Positions 17,381 through 24,758 of a DNA stretch of 64,000 nucleotides are shown here, in pieces; positions within the stretch are counted from its first letter, which is position 1; each line of letters opens with the position of its first letter. The DNA is from Pedobacter sp. MC2016-14. Lineage in GTDB: Bacteria > Bacteroidota > Bacteroidia > Sphingobacteriales > Sphingobacteriaceae. Location of the stretch: positions 620,001 through 684,000 of the forward strand of contig NZ_JAJMPA010000001.1 in NCBI RefSeq assembly GCF_020991475.1. Reading direction: 5' to 3'. The notes beneath the pieces were generated by a model. The model worked only from the letters and a program-made list of their open reading frames with translations. It had not been told where the DNA came from and did not search any database. The translations under genes were made by a program, and so were the position numbers.

Positions 17381-18616
17381 TTATTCAAATTCCGATTTTA
17401 AAATACTTACAACTTCTTTAATTGTCTCCTCTTCGAGGTCAGTACGTTTTACCAGCTCATCAATTGACAATCCCAAAACACTTTTCGCTGTATCACAGCC
17501 AATCGCTTTCAGTTCATCAATAATCCAGCTGTCAATTTCATCTGAGAATTCTTCAATATCTACATCCTCATCTTCTTCACCCGCTTCGCGGTATACATCA
17601 ATTTCATAGCCAGTCAATTTACCAGCCAGTTTGATGTTGTGTCCACCACGTCCAATCGCCAGGGAAACCTGGTCTGGTTTAAGGTAAACAGCAGCATGTT
17701 TAGTTTCGTCATCCAGTTTAATGGACGTAATTTTTGCCGGACTTAAAGCCCTGGTGATATATAAGGAAACATTTTGAGTAAAGTTAATTACGTCAATGTT
17801 TTCATTTTTCAACTCACGTACAATACCATGAATCCTTGAACCTTTCATACCAACGCAGGCACCTACCGGATCGATCCTGTCATCATAAGATTCAACGGCA
17901 ACCTTGGCACGTTCGCCTGGTTCACGTACAATTTTCTTGATGGTAATTAAACCGTCGAAAATCTCCGGAACTTCAATTTCAAACAAACGTTGTAAAAATT
18001 CTGGTGCAATTCTGGAAATGATAATTTTCGGTGTCGCATTTACCATGTCTACTTTAGAAATTACCGCACGAACAGTATCTCCTTTTTTAAAGAAATCTGC
18101 CGGGATTTGTTCTGATTTAGGCATCATCAACTCATTACCTTCATCATCCAGTACTAAAGTTTCTTTTTTCCAAACCTGGTAAACTTCACCAGTAACCATT
18201 TCACCCACGCGGTCTTTATATTTTTTAAAGATCTCGTCTTTCTCCAGTTCTAATACTTTAGACACTAAAGTCTGACGGGCAGCAAGAATTGCCCTACGGC
18301 CAAAGCTCTCCAGTGTGATCTGTTCTATATAGTCGTCACCAACTTCCATATCCGGATCAATCTTCTGCACTTCCGCAAGTTCAATCTCAAGATCATCATC
18401 TTCTGAAAAACCATCCTCCATCACCTTTCTGGTACGCCAGATCTCCAAATCCCCATTGTCTGGGTTTACAATGACGTCACAATTCTCATCGGTACCATAT
18501 TTTTTCCGCAACATACTGCGAAATACCTCTTCCAGCACACTAATCACTGTAGGGCGGTCGATATTCTTGAATTCTTTGAATTCCTGAAATGAATCGATTA
18601 AATTAATATTGCTCAT
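17381..18616 (-). CDS. nusA: Transcription termination/antitermination factor NusA
   Basis: NusA binds RNA polymerase and modulates pausing, termination and antitermination. The 411-residue protein has the N-terminal polymerase-binding domain (about 1-130), an S1-like domain (about 135-200; GEVYQVWKKE), two KH domains (with VGACVGMKGSRIHGIVREL and LAIGRGGHNIKLAGKLTG) and a short C-terminal helical tail with a helix-hairpin-helix-like repeat (SIDELVKRTDLEEETI). It lacks the duplicated acidic repeats of the E. coli protein. It lies two bases after rimP and is followed by infB, the widely conserved order. Confidence 0.97.
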   Translation of the reverse strand: MSNINLIDSFQEFKEFKNIDRPTVISVLEEVFRSMLRKKYGTDENCDVIVNPDNGDLEIWRTRKVMEDGFSEDDDLEIELAEVQKIDPDMEVGDDYIEQITLESFGRRAILAARQTLVSKVLELEKDEIFKKYKDRVGEMVTGEVYQVWKKETLVLDDEGNELMMPKSEQIPADFFKKGDTVRAVISKVDMVNATPKIIISRIAPEFLQRLFEIEVPEIFDGLITIKKIVREPGERAKVAVESYDDRIDPVGACVGMKGSRIHGIVRELKNENIDVINFTQNVSLYITRALSPAKITSIKLDDETKHAAVYLKPDQVSLAIGRGGHNIKLAGKLTGYEIDVYREAGEEDEDVDIEEFSDEIDSWIIDELKAIGCDTAKSVLGLSIDELVKRTDLEEETIKEVVSILKSEFE

Positions 18617-18618
18617 TT

Positions 18619-19083
18619 TTATTTAAATGAAATTAAAACCTTTGTTTCTGTTATCTTACTAAAGTCAATCCCTGTTTCTACCAGTTGTGCCTTTTTACCT
18701 TTTTCTTTCACTTTTTCTGCAATCAGGATTCCATTCTCGGTTACTGAAAGCAATTCACCTTCTTTTTTATCACCACCATCCAGTTTCACACTCAAATCCC
18801 GGCCAATATTCTTTTCATACTGGCGTTTTAGTTTTAGCGGCTCGCCTACTCCAGGAGAAGAAACCTCCAGGTTATAAGCTACAGCAACTACGTTCTCTTC
18901 TTCCAGATGAAATCCAACATGCCGGCTGATGTCTGCACAATCCTGGATGTTTATGCCCTGATCGCCATCTACATGAATGATTAGCTTGTTATTAGGAAGC
19001 ATCTTAACCTCCACTAAAAACAACTCTGGCCTGTCTGCAATCTTTTCTTCAACCAGTTCTTTAACTCTCTTTTCTACCTGCAT
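18619..19083 (-). CDS. rimP: Ribosome maturation factor RimP
   Basis: RimP assists late maturation of the 30S subunit. The 154-residue protein shows the family pattern: the N-terminal FLVEVKMLPNNKLIIHVDGDQGINIQDCADISRHV split over two strands and a helix, then LEVSSPGVGEPLK at the domain junction, and a small SH3-like C-terminal barrel. The ATG at 19083 (MQVEKRV) gives the usual start; an in-frame ATG at 19116 would put its first codons inside a terminator-like hairpin. It leads the rimP-nusA-infB operon. Confidence 0.93.
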   Translation of the reverse strand: MQVEKRVKELVEEKIADRPELFLVEVKMLPNNKLIIHVDGDQGINIQDCADISRHVGFHLEEENVVAVAYNLEVSSPGVGEPLKLKRQYEKNIGRDLSVKLDGGDKKEGELLSVTENGILIAEKVKEKGKKAQLVETGIDFSKITETKVLISFK

Positions 19084-19103
19084 AACAAATTTCGGTAAAC
19101 AGA

Positions 19104-19129
19104 AAAGAGGGGACATCTGCCCCCTCTTT
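19104..19129 (-). promoter_or_regulatory. Terminator-like hairpin in the leader of rimP-nusA-infB
   Basis: Arms AAAGAGGGG (19104-19112) and CCCCTCTTT (19121-19129) pair perfectly around an 8-base loop. On the minus strand the stem is followed by TTTTCTG. The 3' end of the stem is about 20 bases before the rimP ATG, so it lies in the 5' leader, where it could act as an attenuator. In E. coli the nusA operon is autoregulated by NusA in its leader; a similar role here is inference. Confidence 0.5.
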
Positions 19130-19144
19130 CCCTATATTACAGCG

Positions 19145-19152
19145 CAAATGTA
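19145..19152 (-). promoter_or_regulatory. Candidate -7 element of the rimP-nusA-infB operon
   Basis: TACATTTG on the minus strand matches TAnnTTTG. Transcription would begin near 19139, just before the leader hairpin. No TTG is seen at the ideal -33 distance. Confidence 0.4.
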
Positions 19153-19324
19153 CAAATAATATTTACAAATAAAAAACAGAGTTCAAAGCAGGATAAGTAT
19201 TTAAATTTCTGGGTGTACCGGAAATCCAAACAAAGCTTATCTTTACCTGCTCCAAACTGGCCTCCAAAATCTTTTCCGTCTAAAAACCATTAATTGTTTT
19301 CAACTTAAACAGAACCTGAACTAA

Positions 19325-19368
19325 CAAGGGGTTGGCAAGGGGTTGGTAAGGGGTTGACAAGGGGTTAG
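19325..19368 (+). repeat. Four tandem 11-bp units (consensus CAAGGGGTTGG)
   Basis: The units begin at 19325, 19336, 19347 and 19358 and read CAAGGGGTTGG, CAAGGGGTTGG, TAAGGGGTTGA and CAAGGGGTTAG, with no spacers. An inverted match, CTTACCAACCCC, lies at 19382-19393 and is perfectly complementary to 19339-19350. An outer pair, AACAAGG (19323-19329) and CCTTGTT (19414-19420), could close a larger hairpin. Confidence 0.85.
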
Positions 19369-19451
19369 TATACCTATTATGCTTACCAACCCCCTTTCAT
19401 ACCTTTGTCAAATCCTTGTTACATGAGGCTTTGGCTAGTATAAGTCTCTGG

Positions 19452-19464
19452 TATACTTAGTATA
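19452..19464. promoter_or_regulatory. 13-base palindrome upstream of the DUF6266 gene
   Basis: TATACT-T-AGTATA is perfectly symmetric and ends 27 bases before the ATG at 19492. Further AGTATA copies occur at 19367 and 19437. It may be a binding site; no regulator is assigned. Confidence 0.35.
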
Positions 19465-19491
19465 TTGCACACTTACTAAAAAAATTAAAAT

Positions 19492-20136
19492 ATGGGGATA
19501 TTAAAAAATGGAATTTTAGGAGAAACCTCAGGCAAGATTGCCAACACTGTTTCTTACATGTTAAATGACGTAAATGTTGTTCGTACTATTGGAAAAAACA
19601 ACCATCCACCTACTGATGCACAGCTCGCCAACAGAATGCGAACAAGTTTGACAGCCAAACTTCTTAGACCAATTAAAGGACTAATTGACGTAACTTTTAA
19701 ATCTTTGAAATTTACACAAAAAGATTACGCTTACAATGCCGCTACTTCCTACCTGAAAAAAAATGCTACACAGGGAGAATATCCAAATATCAGCATCGAT
19801 TTTTCTAAAGTTCGTATTGCACAAGGTGATTTAATGGAAGCGCTTAACCCTAAAGTTGAAGTTTCTGAAAAAGGCCTGCTGTTTAGCTGGGACATTGACG
19901 ACAAACTTGAATACAACAGGAAACGGGACCAGGTAATTGTATTGGCTTATACAAGTCAGGATTCTGCTTATTTTCTGCCAAGCGGTGCCAGAAGAAGTGA
20001 CGGACAACAACTTTTGGAGCTTAAACGGTTCTCGAAGGAAAGGAATTTTGAAACTTACATCGCTTTTATATCCGACGATAGAAAAGAAATTTCTAACAGC
20101 CAGTATCTGGGGAATATTAAAATACCCGCTATGTAA
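19492..20136 (+). CDS. DUF6266 family protein of unknown function
   Basis: The 214-residue protein begins MGILKNGILGETSGKIANTV, the opening I associate with the DUF6266 family, which occurs in many copies in Sphingobacteriaceae. A central KPPTDAQLANRMR-like block (here HPPTDAQLANRMRTSL) and a PNISIDFSKVRIAQGDL segment follow. There is no signal peptide or membrane helix. The C-terminal half looks like a small beta-rich domain (LLFSWDID, VIVLAYTSQDSAYFLPSGARR). Function is unknown. It stands alone, with a repeat-rich upstream region and its own short hairpin after the stop. Confidence 0.75.
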   Translation: MGILKNGILGETSGKIANTVSYMLNDVNVVRTIGKNNHPPTDAQLANRMRTSLTAKLLRPIKGLIDVTFKSLKFTQKDYAYNAATSYLKKNATQGEYPNISIDFSKVRIAQGDLMEALNPKVEVSEKGLLFSWDIDDKLEYNRKRDQVIVLAYTSQDSAYFLPSGARRSDGQQLLELKRFSKERNFETYIAFISDDRKEISNSQYLGNIKIPAM

Positions 20137-20137
20137 T

Positions 20138-20156
20138 CCTAAGGCAACTTAGGTTT
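20138..20156 (+). terminator. Short hairpin after the DUF6266 gene
   Basis: CCTAAG and CTTAGG (20138-20143 and 20148-20153) pair around GCAA, a GNRA-type tetraloop, and are followed by TTT. The stem is only six bp, so termination may be weak. Confidence 0.45.
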
Positions 20157-20197
20157 GTCAACGCTTTACGCCCATTTCTCTCTATTTGCCGATTAAG

Positions 20198-20228
20198 TTT
20201 GTTAAAGTCTACAGAGTCCCTATATTTA
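20198..20228 (+). promoter_or_regulatory. Promoter of the nagB-like/nagX operon
   Basis: TTTG (20198-20201) and TATATTTA (20221-20228) are 19 bases apart, close to the Bacteroidota consensus with one mismatch in the last base. Transcription would start near 20235, giving a leader of about 25 bases. Confidence 0.5.
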
Positions 20229-20258
20229 CTGCTCCGTACCAACCTTTAAGAAAACTAA

Positions 20259-22178
20259 ATGGCAAGATTAAATCTTTTGGAAGAAACGCGCTTTGAAAAA
20301 CTGCCCGTTTCTGTATTCGAAACACCGGGGGCGGCCTCACTAAATGTGGCAAATCGCATCGCAAACCTCATTAAACAAAAACAAGCTAAAAATGAAAATG
20401 CTGTTTTGGGGCTAGCAACAGGAGCTACACCAATTTCTGTTTATGCTGAACTTGTTCGTCTTCATAAAGAAGAAGGACTAAGTTTTAAAAATGTAATCAC
20501 CTTTAACCTGGATGAGTATTACCCTATGCAGCCAGATGCTGCGCAGAGTTATGTATCATTCATGAACGACAATCTATTTGACCACATTGATATTGACAAA
20601 AGCAATGTCAATATCCCTGACGGAACATTAAGTCTGGAAGAAATTCCAGCATTCTGCCTTGCCTACGAAAAGAAAATAGGTGACCTTGGCGGTCTCGATA
20701 TTCAGATTCTGGGTATAGGACGTACCGGACATATTGGTTTTAACGAGCCGGGATCGGCGCCTAACTCCGGCACCCGTTTGGTAACCCTGGATGACCTTAC
20801 CCGTCGTGATGCGGCAAGGGATTTCGGTGGTAAATCTTTTGTACCTACAAAAGCAATTACCATGGGTATCGGAACTATCTTCAAAGCCAGGGAAATTATC
20901 CTGATGGCCTGGAGCCAGAAAAAGGCCTCTATCCTTAAAAAAGCGGTAGAAGGTGAAATTTCAAGCGAAGTACCGGCTACTTATCTGCAACTGTCTGAAA
21001 ATGTAGAATTCATTTTAGATAAAGATGCAGCTTCTCTTTTAACCAGATTTGACACCCCGTGGTTAGTTAAAGATTGTATCTGGGATGAGGTACTAAGCAG
21101 AAAAGCGGTGATTTGGCTGGCCAATACCCTGAAAAAACCGGTGCTTAAATTGACTGAAGATGACTTCAACAACAACGGGATGGCACAACTGGCGCTGGAA
21201 AAAGGCCCGGTATACAACATCAACATCCATATTTTTAACAAACTTCAACACACCATAACCGGCTGGCCTGGAGGCAAACCGAACGCAGACGATTCACAAC
21301 GTCCGGAACGTGCCGAGCCTGCTAAAAAACGTGTCATCATCTTCTCACCTCATCCTGATGATGACGTAATTTCTATGGGGGGCACTTTTATCCGTCTGGT
21401 AGACCAGCAGCACGATGTGCATGTAGCTTATCAGGTATCTGGAAATACCGCAGTATGGGATGATGATGCGCTTCGCTTTATGGAGTTTAGCATTGACTTT
21501 GCTGATAAAATGGGCATAGACAAGCCCGAGCTCAAAACAATGTACCAGAACATGCGTACATTTATTGAGAAAAAACAACCAAATCAGGTAGACACACCAG
21601 AAATTCAAACGGTAAAAGGATTAATCAGAAAAGGTGAAGCTATTGCCGGCGCACGTTTTTGCGGTTTGGAAGATGACCACATCCACTTCATGGAACTTCC
21701 ATTTTATGAAAGCGGAAAGAGCCAGAAAAATCCGGTTACCAACACTGATGTTGAATTAACCATGGAACTGCTGCAAAAAATTAAACCAGAGCAGGTTTTT
21801 GCTGCTGGAGATTTTGAAGATCCACATGGTACCCACCTGGTGTGTTTTAACATCATCATTGAAGCATTACAACGACTTTCTAAGACAGAAAGCTGGGTTA
21901 AGGATTGCTGGGTATGGATGTACCGCGGTGCATGGAAAGAATTTGAAACCCACGAAATTGAAATGGCAGTCCCATTGAGCCCACAGGAAGTAGAGAAAAA
22001 GAAATTTGCCATCTTTAAACACCAGTCGCAAAAAGACCGTGCTGTTTTCCCTGGTGATGATGCCAGAGAATTCTATAAAAGAGCAGAAGACAGGAACAGG
22101 GAAACAGCAAAATCGTATGACGACCTGGGACTGGCAGACTACGAAGCCATGGAAGCCTTTGTAAGGTTTAAATTTTAG
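20259..22178 (+). CDS. nagB: Glucosamine-6-phosphate deaminase-like protein fused to a PIG-L deacetylase domain
   Basis: The 639-residue protein has two parts. Residues about 15-270 form a NagB/isomerase fold (GLATGATPISVY; FNLDEYYPM with D85 as expected general base; GIGRTGHIGFNEPGS with H158 and E163). Residues about 355-600 form a PIG-L/LmbE zinc deacetylase-like domain with HPDDD at 365-369 and a later DPHGTHLVCF histidine pair. NagB converts glucosamine 6-phosphate to fructose 6-phosphate and ammonia. The Asp that precedes the active-site Gly-His in E. coli NagB (NDGH) is Thr156 here (RTGH), so activity may differ. Such long forms are known as 'glucosamine-6-phosphate deaminase-like'. 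An NagX-like gene follows four bases later. Confidence 0.85.
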   Translation: MARLNLLEETRFEKLPVSVFETPGAASLNVANRIANLIKQKQAKNENAVLGLATGATPISVYAELVRLHKEEGLSFKNVITFNLDEYYPMQPDAAQSYVSFMNDNLFDHIDIDKSNVNIPDGTLSLEEIPAFCLAYEKKIGDLGGLDIQILGIGRTGHIGFNEPGSAPNSGTRLVTLDDLTRRDAARDFGGKSFVPTKAITMGIGTIFKAREIILMAWSQKKASILKKAVEGEISSEVPATYLQLSENVEFILDKDAASLLTRFDTPWLVKDCIWDEVLSRKAVIWLANTLKKPVLKLTEDDFNNNGMAQLALEKGPVYNINIHIFNKLQHTITGWPGGKPNADDSQRPERAEPAKKRVIIFSPHPDDDVISMGGTFIRLVDQQHDVHVAYQVSGNTAVWDDDALRFMEFSIDFADKMGIDKPELKTMYQNMRTFIEKKQPNQVDTPEIQTVKGLIRKGEAIAGARFCGLEDDHIHFMELPFYESGKSQKNPVTNTDVELTMELLQKIKPEQVFAAGDFEDPHGTHLVCFNIIIEALQRLSKTESWVKDCWVWMYRGAWKEFETHEIEMAVPLSPQEVEKKKFAIFKHQSQKDRAVFPGDDAREFYKRAEDRNRETAKSYDDLGLADYEAMEAFVRFKF

Positions 22179-22182
22179 CAAA

Positions 22183-23355
22183 ATGCAGCAAGGTCTGACA
22201 ACAAAGAAACGCACACGTTTATTGTCTCTCGACTTTTTTAGGGGAGCTACGGTAGCAGGTATGGTATTGGTGAATAACCCGGGCGACTGGGGCAACATTT
22301 ATGCACCACTTGAGCATGCCAGCTGGAACGGCTGCACACCAACAGACCTTGTATTCCCTTCTTTTTTATTTATTGTCGGTGTATCTATTGCTTACGCAAT
22401 GGGCAGTAAGAAGAAAGATCCTTCACAACATAGCCATCTCATCATTAAGGCGCTTAAACGCGCCTTAATTTTGTTTGGCCTTGGCTTATTCTTAGCACTA
22501 TATGGAAAAATATTAAGCTTAGAATTATTTACAGATCCAATAGAAGCCCTTAAAACAGTAAGAATTCCCGGGGTTTTACAACGTATTGCAGTCGTATTTT
22601 TCATCTGCTCGGTCATCTTCATCAAAGGCACACCCAAAAGTATTTTGAGCATGATGTTAGCTTGTCTGCTTATCTATTGGGCGCTCCTAACTTTTGTTCC
22701 CGTTCCGGGAACGGGTTTTCCAAATTTAGAAAAGGAAACCAACTTAGGTGCCTGGTTAGACCGCACGCTGCTTTCAGAAGCCCATTTATGGAAAAGCTCC
22801 AAAACATGGGATCCTGAAGGTATTTTGGGAACAATTCCAGCCATAGCTACTGGTTTATTCGGCGTATTGGTCGGAATTTATTTGAAACGCAGGGATGTTG
22901 AGCCTGCAACCAAAATTGCATGGTTATTTTCTATTGGCACGCTGTCGGTTTTTCTTGGGTTAACCTGGGGACTTCAGTTCCCAATCAACAAGGCGTTATG
23001 GACAAGCTCTTACGTTTTATATGCAGGAGGTATCGCCACACTTATTCTTTCTTTGTGTTATTGGATGATTGATGTCCAAAAATACCAGAGTTTTACTACC
23101 GCATTTGTGGTTTATGGCGTTAACGCAATTTTCGTATTCGTTGCCTCAGCTATGCTTCCGCGAACACTGAACCTTATTCAAATGAACACCCCTGATGGCG
23201 GCAAGACTGGCTTCCATACCTGGCTATACCAGTCTTTCTTTGAACCTTACTTCTCTCCCCTAAATGCTTCTTTAGCCTGGGCAATCGTTTTTGTATTGTT
23301 CTTTTTGATTATCCTTTGGTTCATGTACAAAAAGAAGATCATCATTAAAGTCTAA
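22183..23355 (+). CDS. nagX: NagX-like transmembrane N-acetyltransferase (HGSNAT-related)
   Basis: The 390-residue membrane protein has about ten helices and the family opening [20 protein letters not shown], followed by [19 protein letters not shown]. These are hallmarks of bacterial NagX and the catalytic part of heparan-alpha-glucosaminide N-acetyltransferase. Related proteins move acetyl groups from cytoplasmic acetyl-CoA onto amino sugars at or across the inner membrane. Its position four bases after a NagB-like/deacetylase fusion suggests shared work on amino sugars from peptidoglycan, chitin or glycans. The stop overlaps the convergent uxuA end by 11 bases. Confidence 0.8.
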   Translation: MQQGLTTKKRTRLLSLDFFRGATVAGMVLVNNPGDWGNIYAPLEHASWNGCTPTDLVFPSFLFIVGVSIAYAMGSKKKDPSQHSHLIIKALKRALILFGLGLFLALYGKILSLELFTDPIEALKTVRIPGVLQRIAVVFFICSVIFIKGTPKSILSMMLACLLIYWALLTFVPVPGTGFPNLEKETNLGAWLDRTLLSEAHLWKSSKTWDPEGILGTIPAIATGLFGVLVGIYLKRRDVEPATKIAWLFSIGTLSVFLGLTWGLQFPINKALWTSSYVLYAGGIATLILSLCYWMIDVQKYQSFTTAFVVYGVNAIFVFVASAMLPRTLNLIQMNTPDGGKTGFHTWLYQSFFEPYFSPLNASLAWAIVFVLFFLIILWFMYKKKIIIKV

Positions 23356-24517
23356 AAAGGCTATTTCTAATCCCCATTTCCAATCCCCGAAGTTCTGCTA
23401 AACCTTTTAACCTGCCAATTGCGGAATAACCCGGATATGGATTTTTCGAGAGGTCATCCAGCATCTGATGTCCATGGTCAGGCCGCATAGGTATAGACCT
23501 CTGCTCATTCTTCATCAAGGCAACTACCTCCTTCACCACTTCGTACATATTGGCGTCGCCTTCCAAATGGTTGGCCTCATAAAAATTACCTTCTTCGTCA
23601 CGTTTAGTACTACGCAAGTGGAGAAAATAAACTTTGGACCCCAACCTTTGAAGCATCCCGGGAAGGTCATTGTCTGGTCTTGCACCAAAAGAACCACTAC
23701 AAAAACAAAGTCCGTTAGACTTGGCAGGAACAGCGTCAAATATCGCTTGTACATCGGTCTCAGTACTCATAATCCTGGGGAGACCCAAAATAGGATAAGG
23801 GGGATCATCTGGGTGAATAGCCAGCTGTATAGCATAAGCATCTGCAGTCGGGGTAATTTCAGATAAAAAAAGAATCAGATTAGCCCTTAGTACTTCTGGC
23901 GTTATCTCTTTATAGCCTTCAAGTAAGGCCAACACCATTTCTGTAGTAAAATGTGTTGTGCTACCTGGTAGGGCCTGTAAGCAAGAGCTTAGTAGCTTCT
24001 CCTTAGCAGTTCCGCTTAGTGTAGCAAAGAGTTTTCTTGCTTTGGAGATTTCCACATCGCTATAATCCTTCTCTGCATCAGGTCTTTTAAGCATAAAAAG
24101 ATCAAATGCGATAAAGGCAGCTTTTTCAAAACGTAAAGCCAAGGCTCCTGTATCTGTTTTAAACATTAAATCGGTCCGCATCCAATCCAGCACGGGCATA
24201 AAATTATAAGTCACAACATAAATGCCACACTTTGCGAGATTAATCAGGCTGGTTTTATAGTTATCTATATATAAGGCGTAGTTTCCATTTCGCTTTTTGA
24301 TGTCTTCATGAACGGGTAAACTTTCTACCACTTCCCATTTCATATTGTATTTTTCAACTTCCGCCTTTCTAACCAGAATTTTGTCGAGAGTCCAAACTTC
24401 TCCAACTGGAATTTGGTGAAGTGCGGTTACAACTCCAGAGCAGCCTGCCTGCTTTATGTCCTGAAGACTTACGATATCATTGGGTCCATACCAGCGCATG
24501 GTTTGAATCATGTTCAT
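23345..24517 (-). CDS. uxuA: D-mannonate dehydratase
   Basis: UxuA dehydrates D-mannonate to 2-keto-3-deoxy-D-gluconate, a step of glucuronate catabolism. The 390-residue protein starts [15 protein letters not shown] and shows the family blocks [40 protein letters not shown] and [11 protein letters not shown]; the Cys and His residues in the last blocks bind the metal. A second ATG at 24511 is also possible. The gene is divergent from susC across a LacI-type operator, so it would be induced with the xylan genes and use glucuronate released by the GH115 enzyme. Confidence 0.94.
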   Translation of the reverse strand: MNMIQTMRWYGPNDIVSLQDIKQAGCSGVVTALHQIPVGEVWTLDKILVRKAEVEKYNMKWEVVESLPVHEDIKKRNGNYALYIDNYKTSLINLAKCGIYVVTYNFMPVLDWMRTDLMFKTDTGALALRFEKAAFIAFDLFMLKRPDAEKDYSDVEISKARKLFATLSGTAKEKLLSSCLQALPGSTTHFTTEMVLALLEGYKEITPEVLRANLILFLSEITPTADAYAIQLAIHPDDPPYPILGLPRIMSTETDVQAIFDAVPAKSNGLCFCSGSFGARPDNDLPGMLQRLGSKVYFLHLRSTKRDEEGNFYEANHLEGDANMYEVVKEVVALMKNEQRSIPMRPDHGHQMLDDLSKNPYPGYSAIGRLKGLAELRGLEMGIRNSLFRL

Positions 24518-24590
24518 ATTAAACGTATTTAAAGAAGTGCAATCGATATTCTACAATAATAAGGCTTATAATGTACTGAGAAGCATATTT

Positions 24591-24653
24591 CAAAAATAAA
24601 TAAAAATATTTTATGCAATCGGTTGCATTTAATATTTTTTTATTCTACTTTTA
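24591..24653. promoter_or_regulatory. Divergent uxuA/susC promoters around operator 1
   Basis: For susC, TTG (24623-24625, inside the operator) is 20 bases from TACTTTTA (24646-24653). For uxuA on the minus strand, TTG (24618-24616, the other half-site) is 17 bases from TATTTTTG (24598-24591). Both fit the Bacteroidota promoter pattern and both put the operator on the -33 element. Confidence 0.6.
24613..24628. promoter_or_regulatory. LacI-family operator 1, between uxuA and susC
   Basis: ATGCAATCGGTTGCAT is a near-perfect inverted repeat (TGCAA, four bases, TTGCA). The 14-base core TGCAATCGGTTGCA is identical at 35063-35076 and 42666-42679. The likely binder is the LacI-family regulator at 41579-42604. 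Confidence 0.8.
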
Positions 24654-24758
24654 TCATAACCAAATATATCGCATGCCTTCCCCCCTTAAGTGTCAGGAAG
24701 ATAGGCTGCGGTTAATTTAGCAAGCTGTCAGGTAGACTGTAAATTAAATTAAACCCTT

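Larger units (their letters stand above)
19153..19491. other. Repeat-rich intergenic region upstream of the DUF6266 gene
   Basis: This 339-base gene-free stretch holds an 11-bp tandem repeat, a long imperfect inverted structure (19323-19420) and several AGTATA-type motifs, including a palindrome at 19452-19464. The left half (19153-19320) shows nothing I can name. Confidence 0.6.

Noticed and set aside
19084..19116. Upstream ATG at 19116 as the start of RimP
   Set aside because: It would add residues not typical of RimP and place the first codons inside the leader hairpin.
19325..19368. Possible CRISPR array
   Set aside because: Units are 11 bp, directly adjacent and without spacers, and no cas genes are near.
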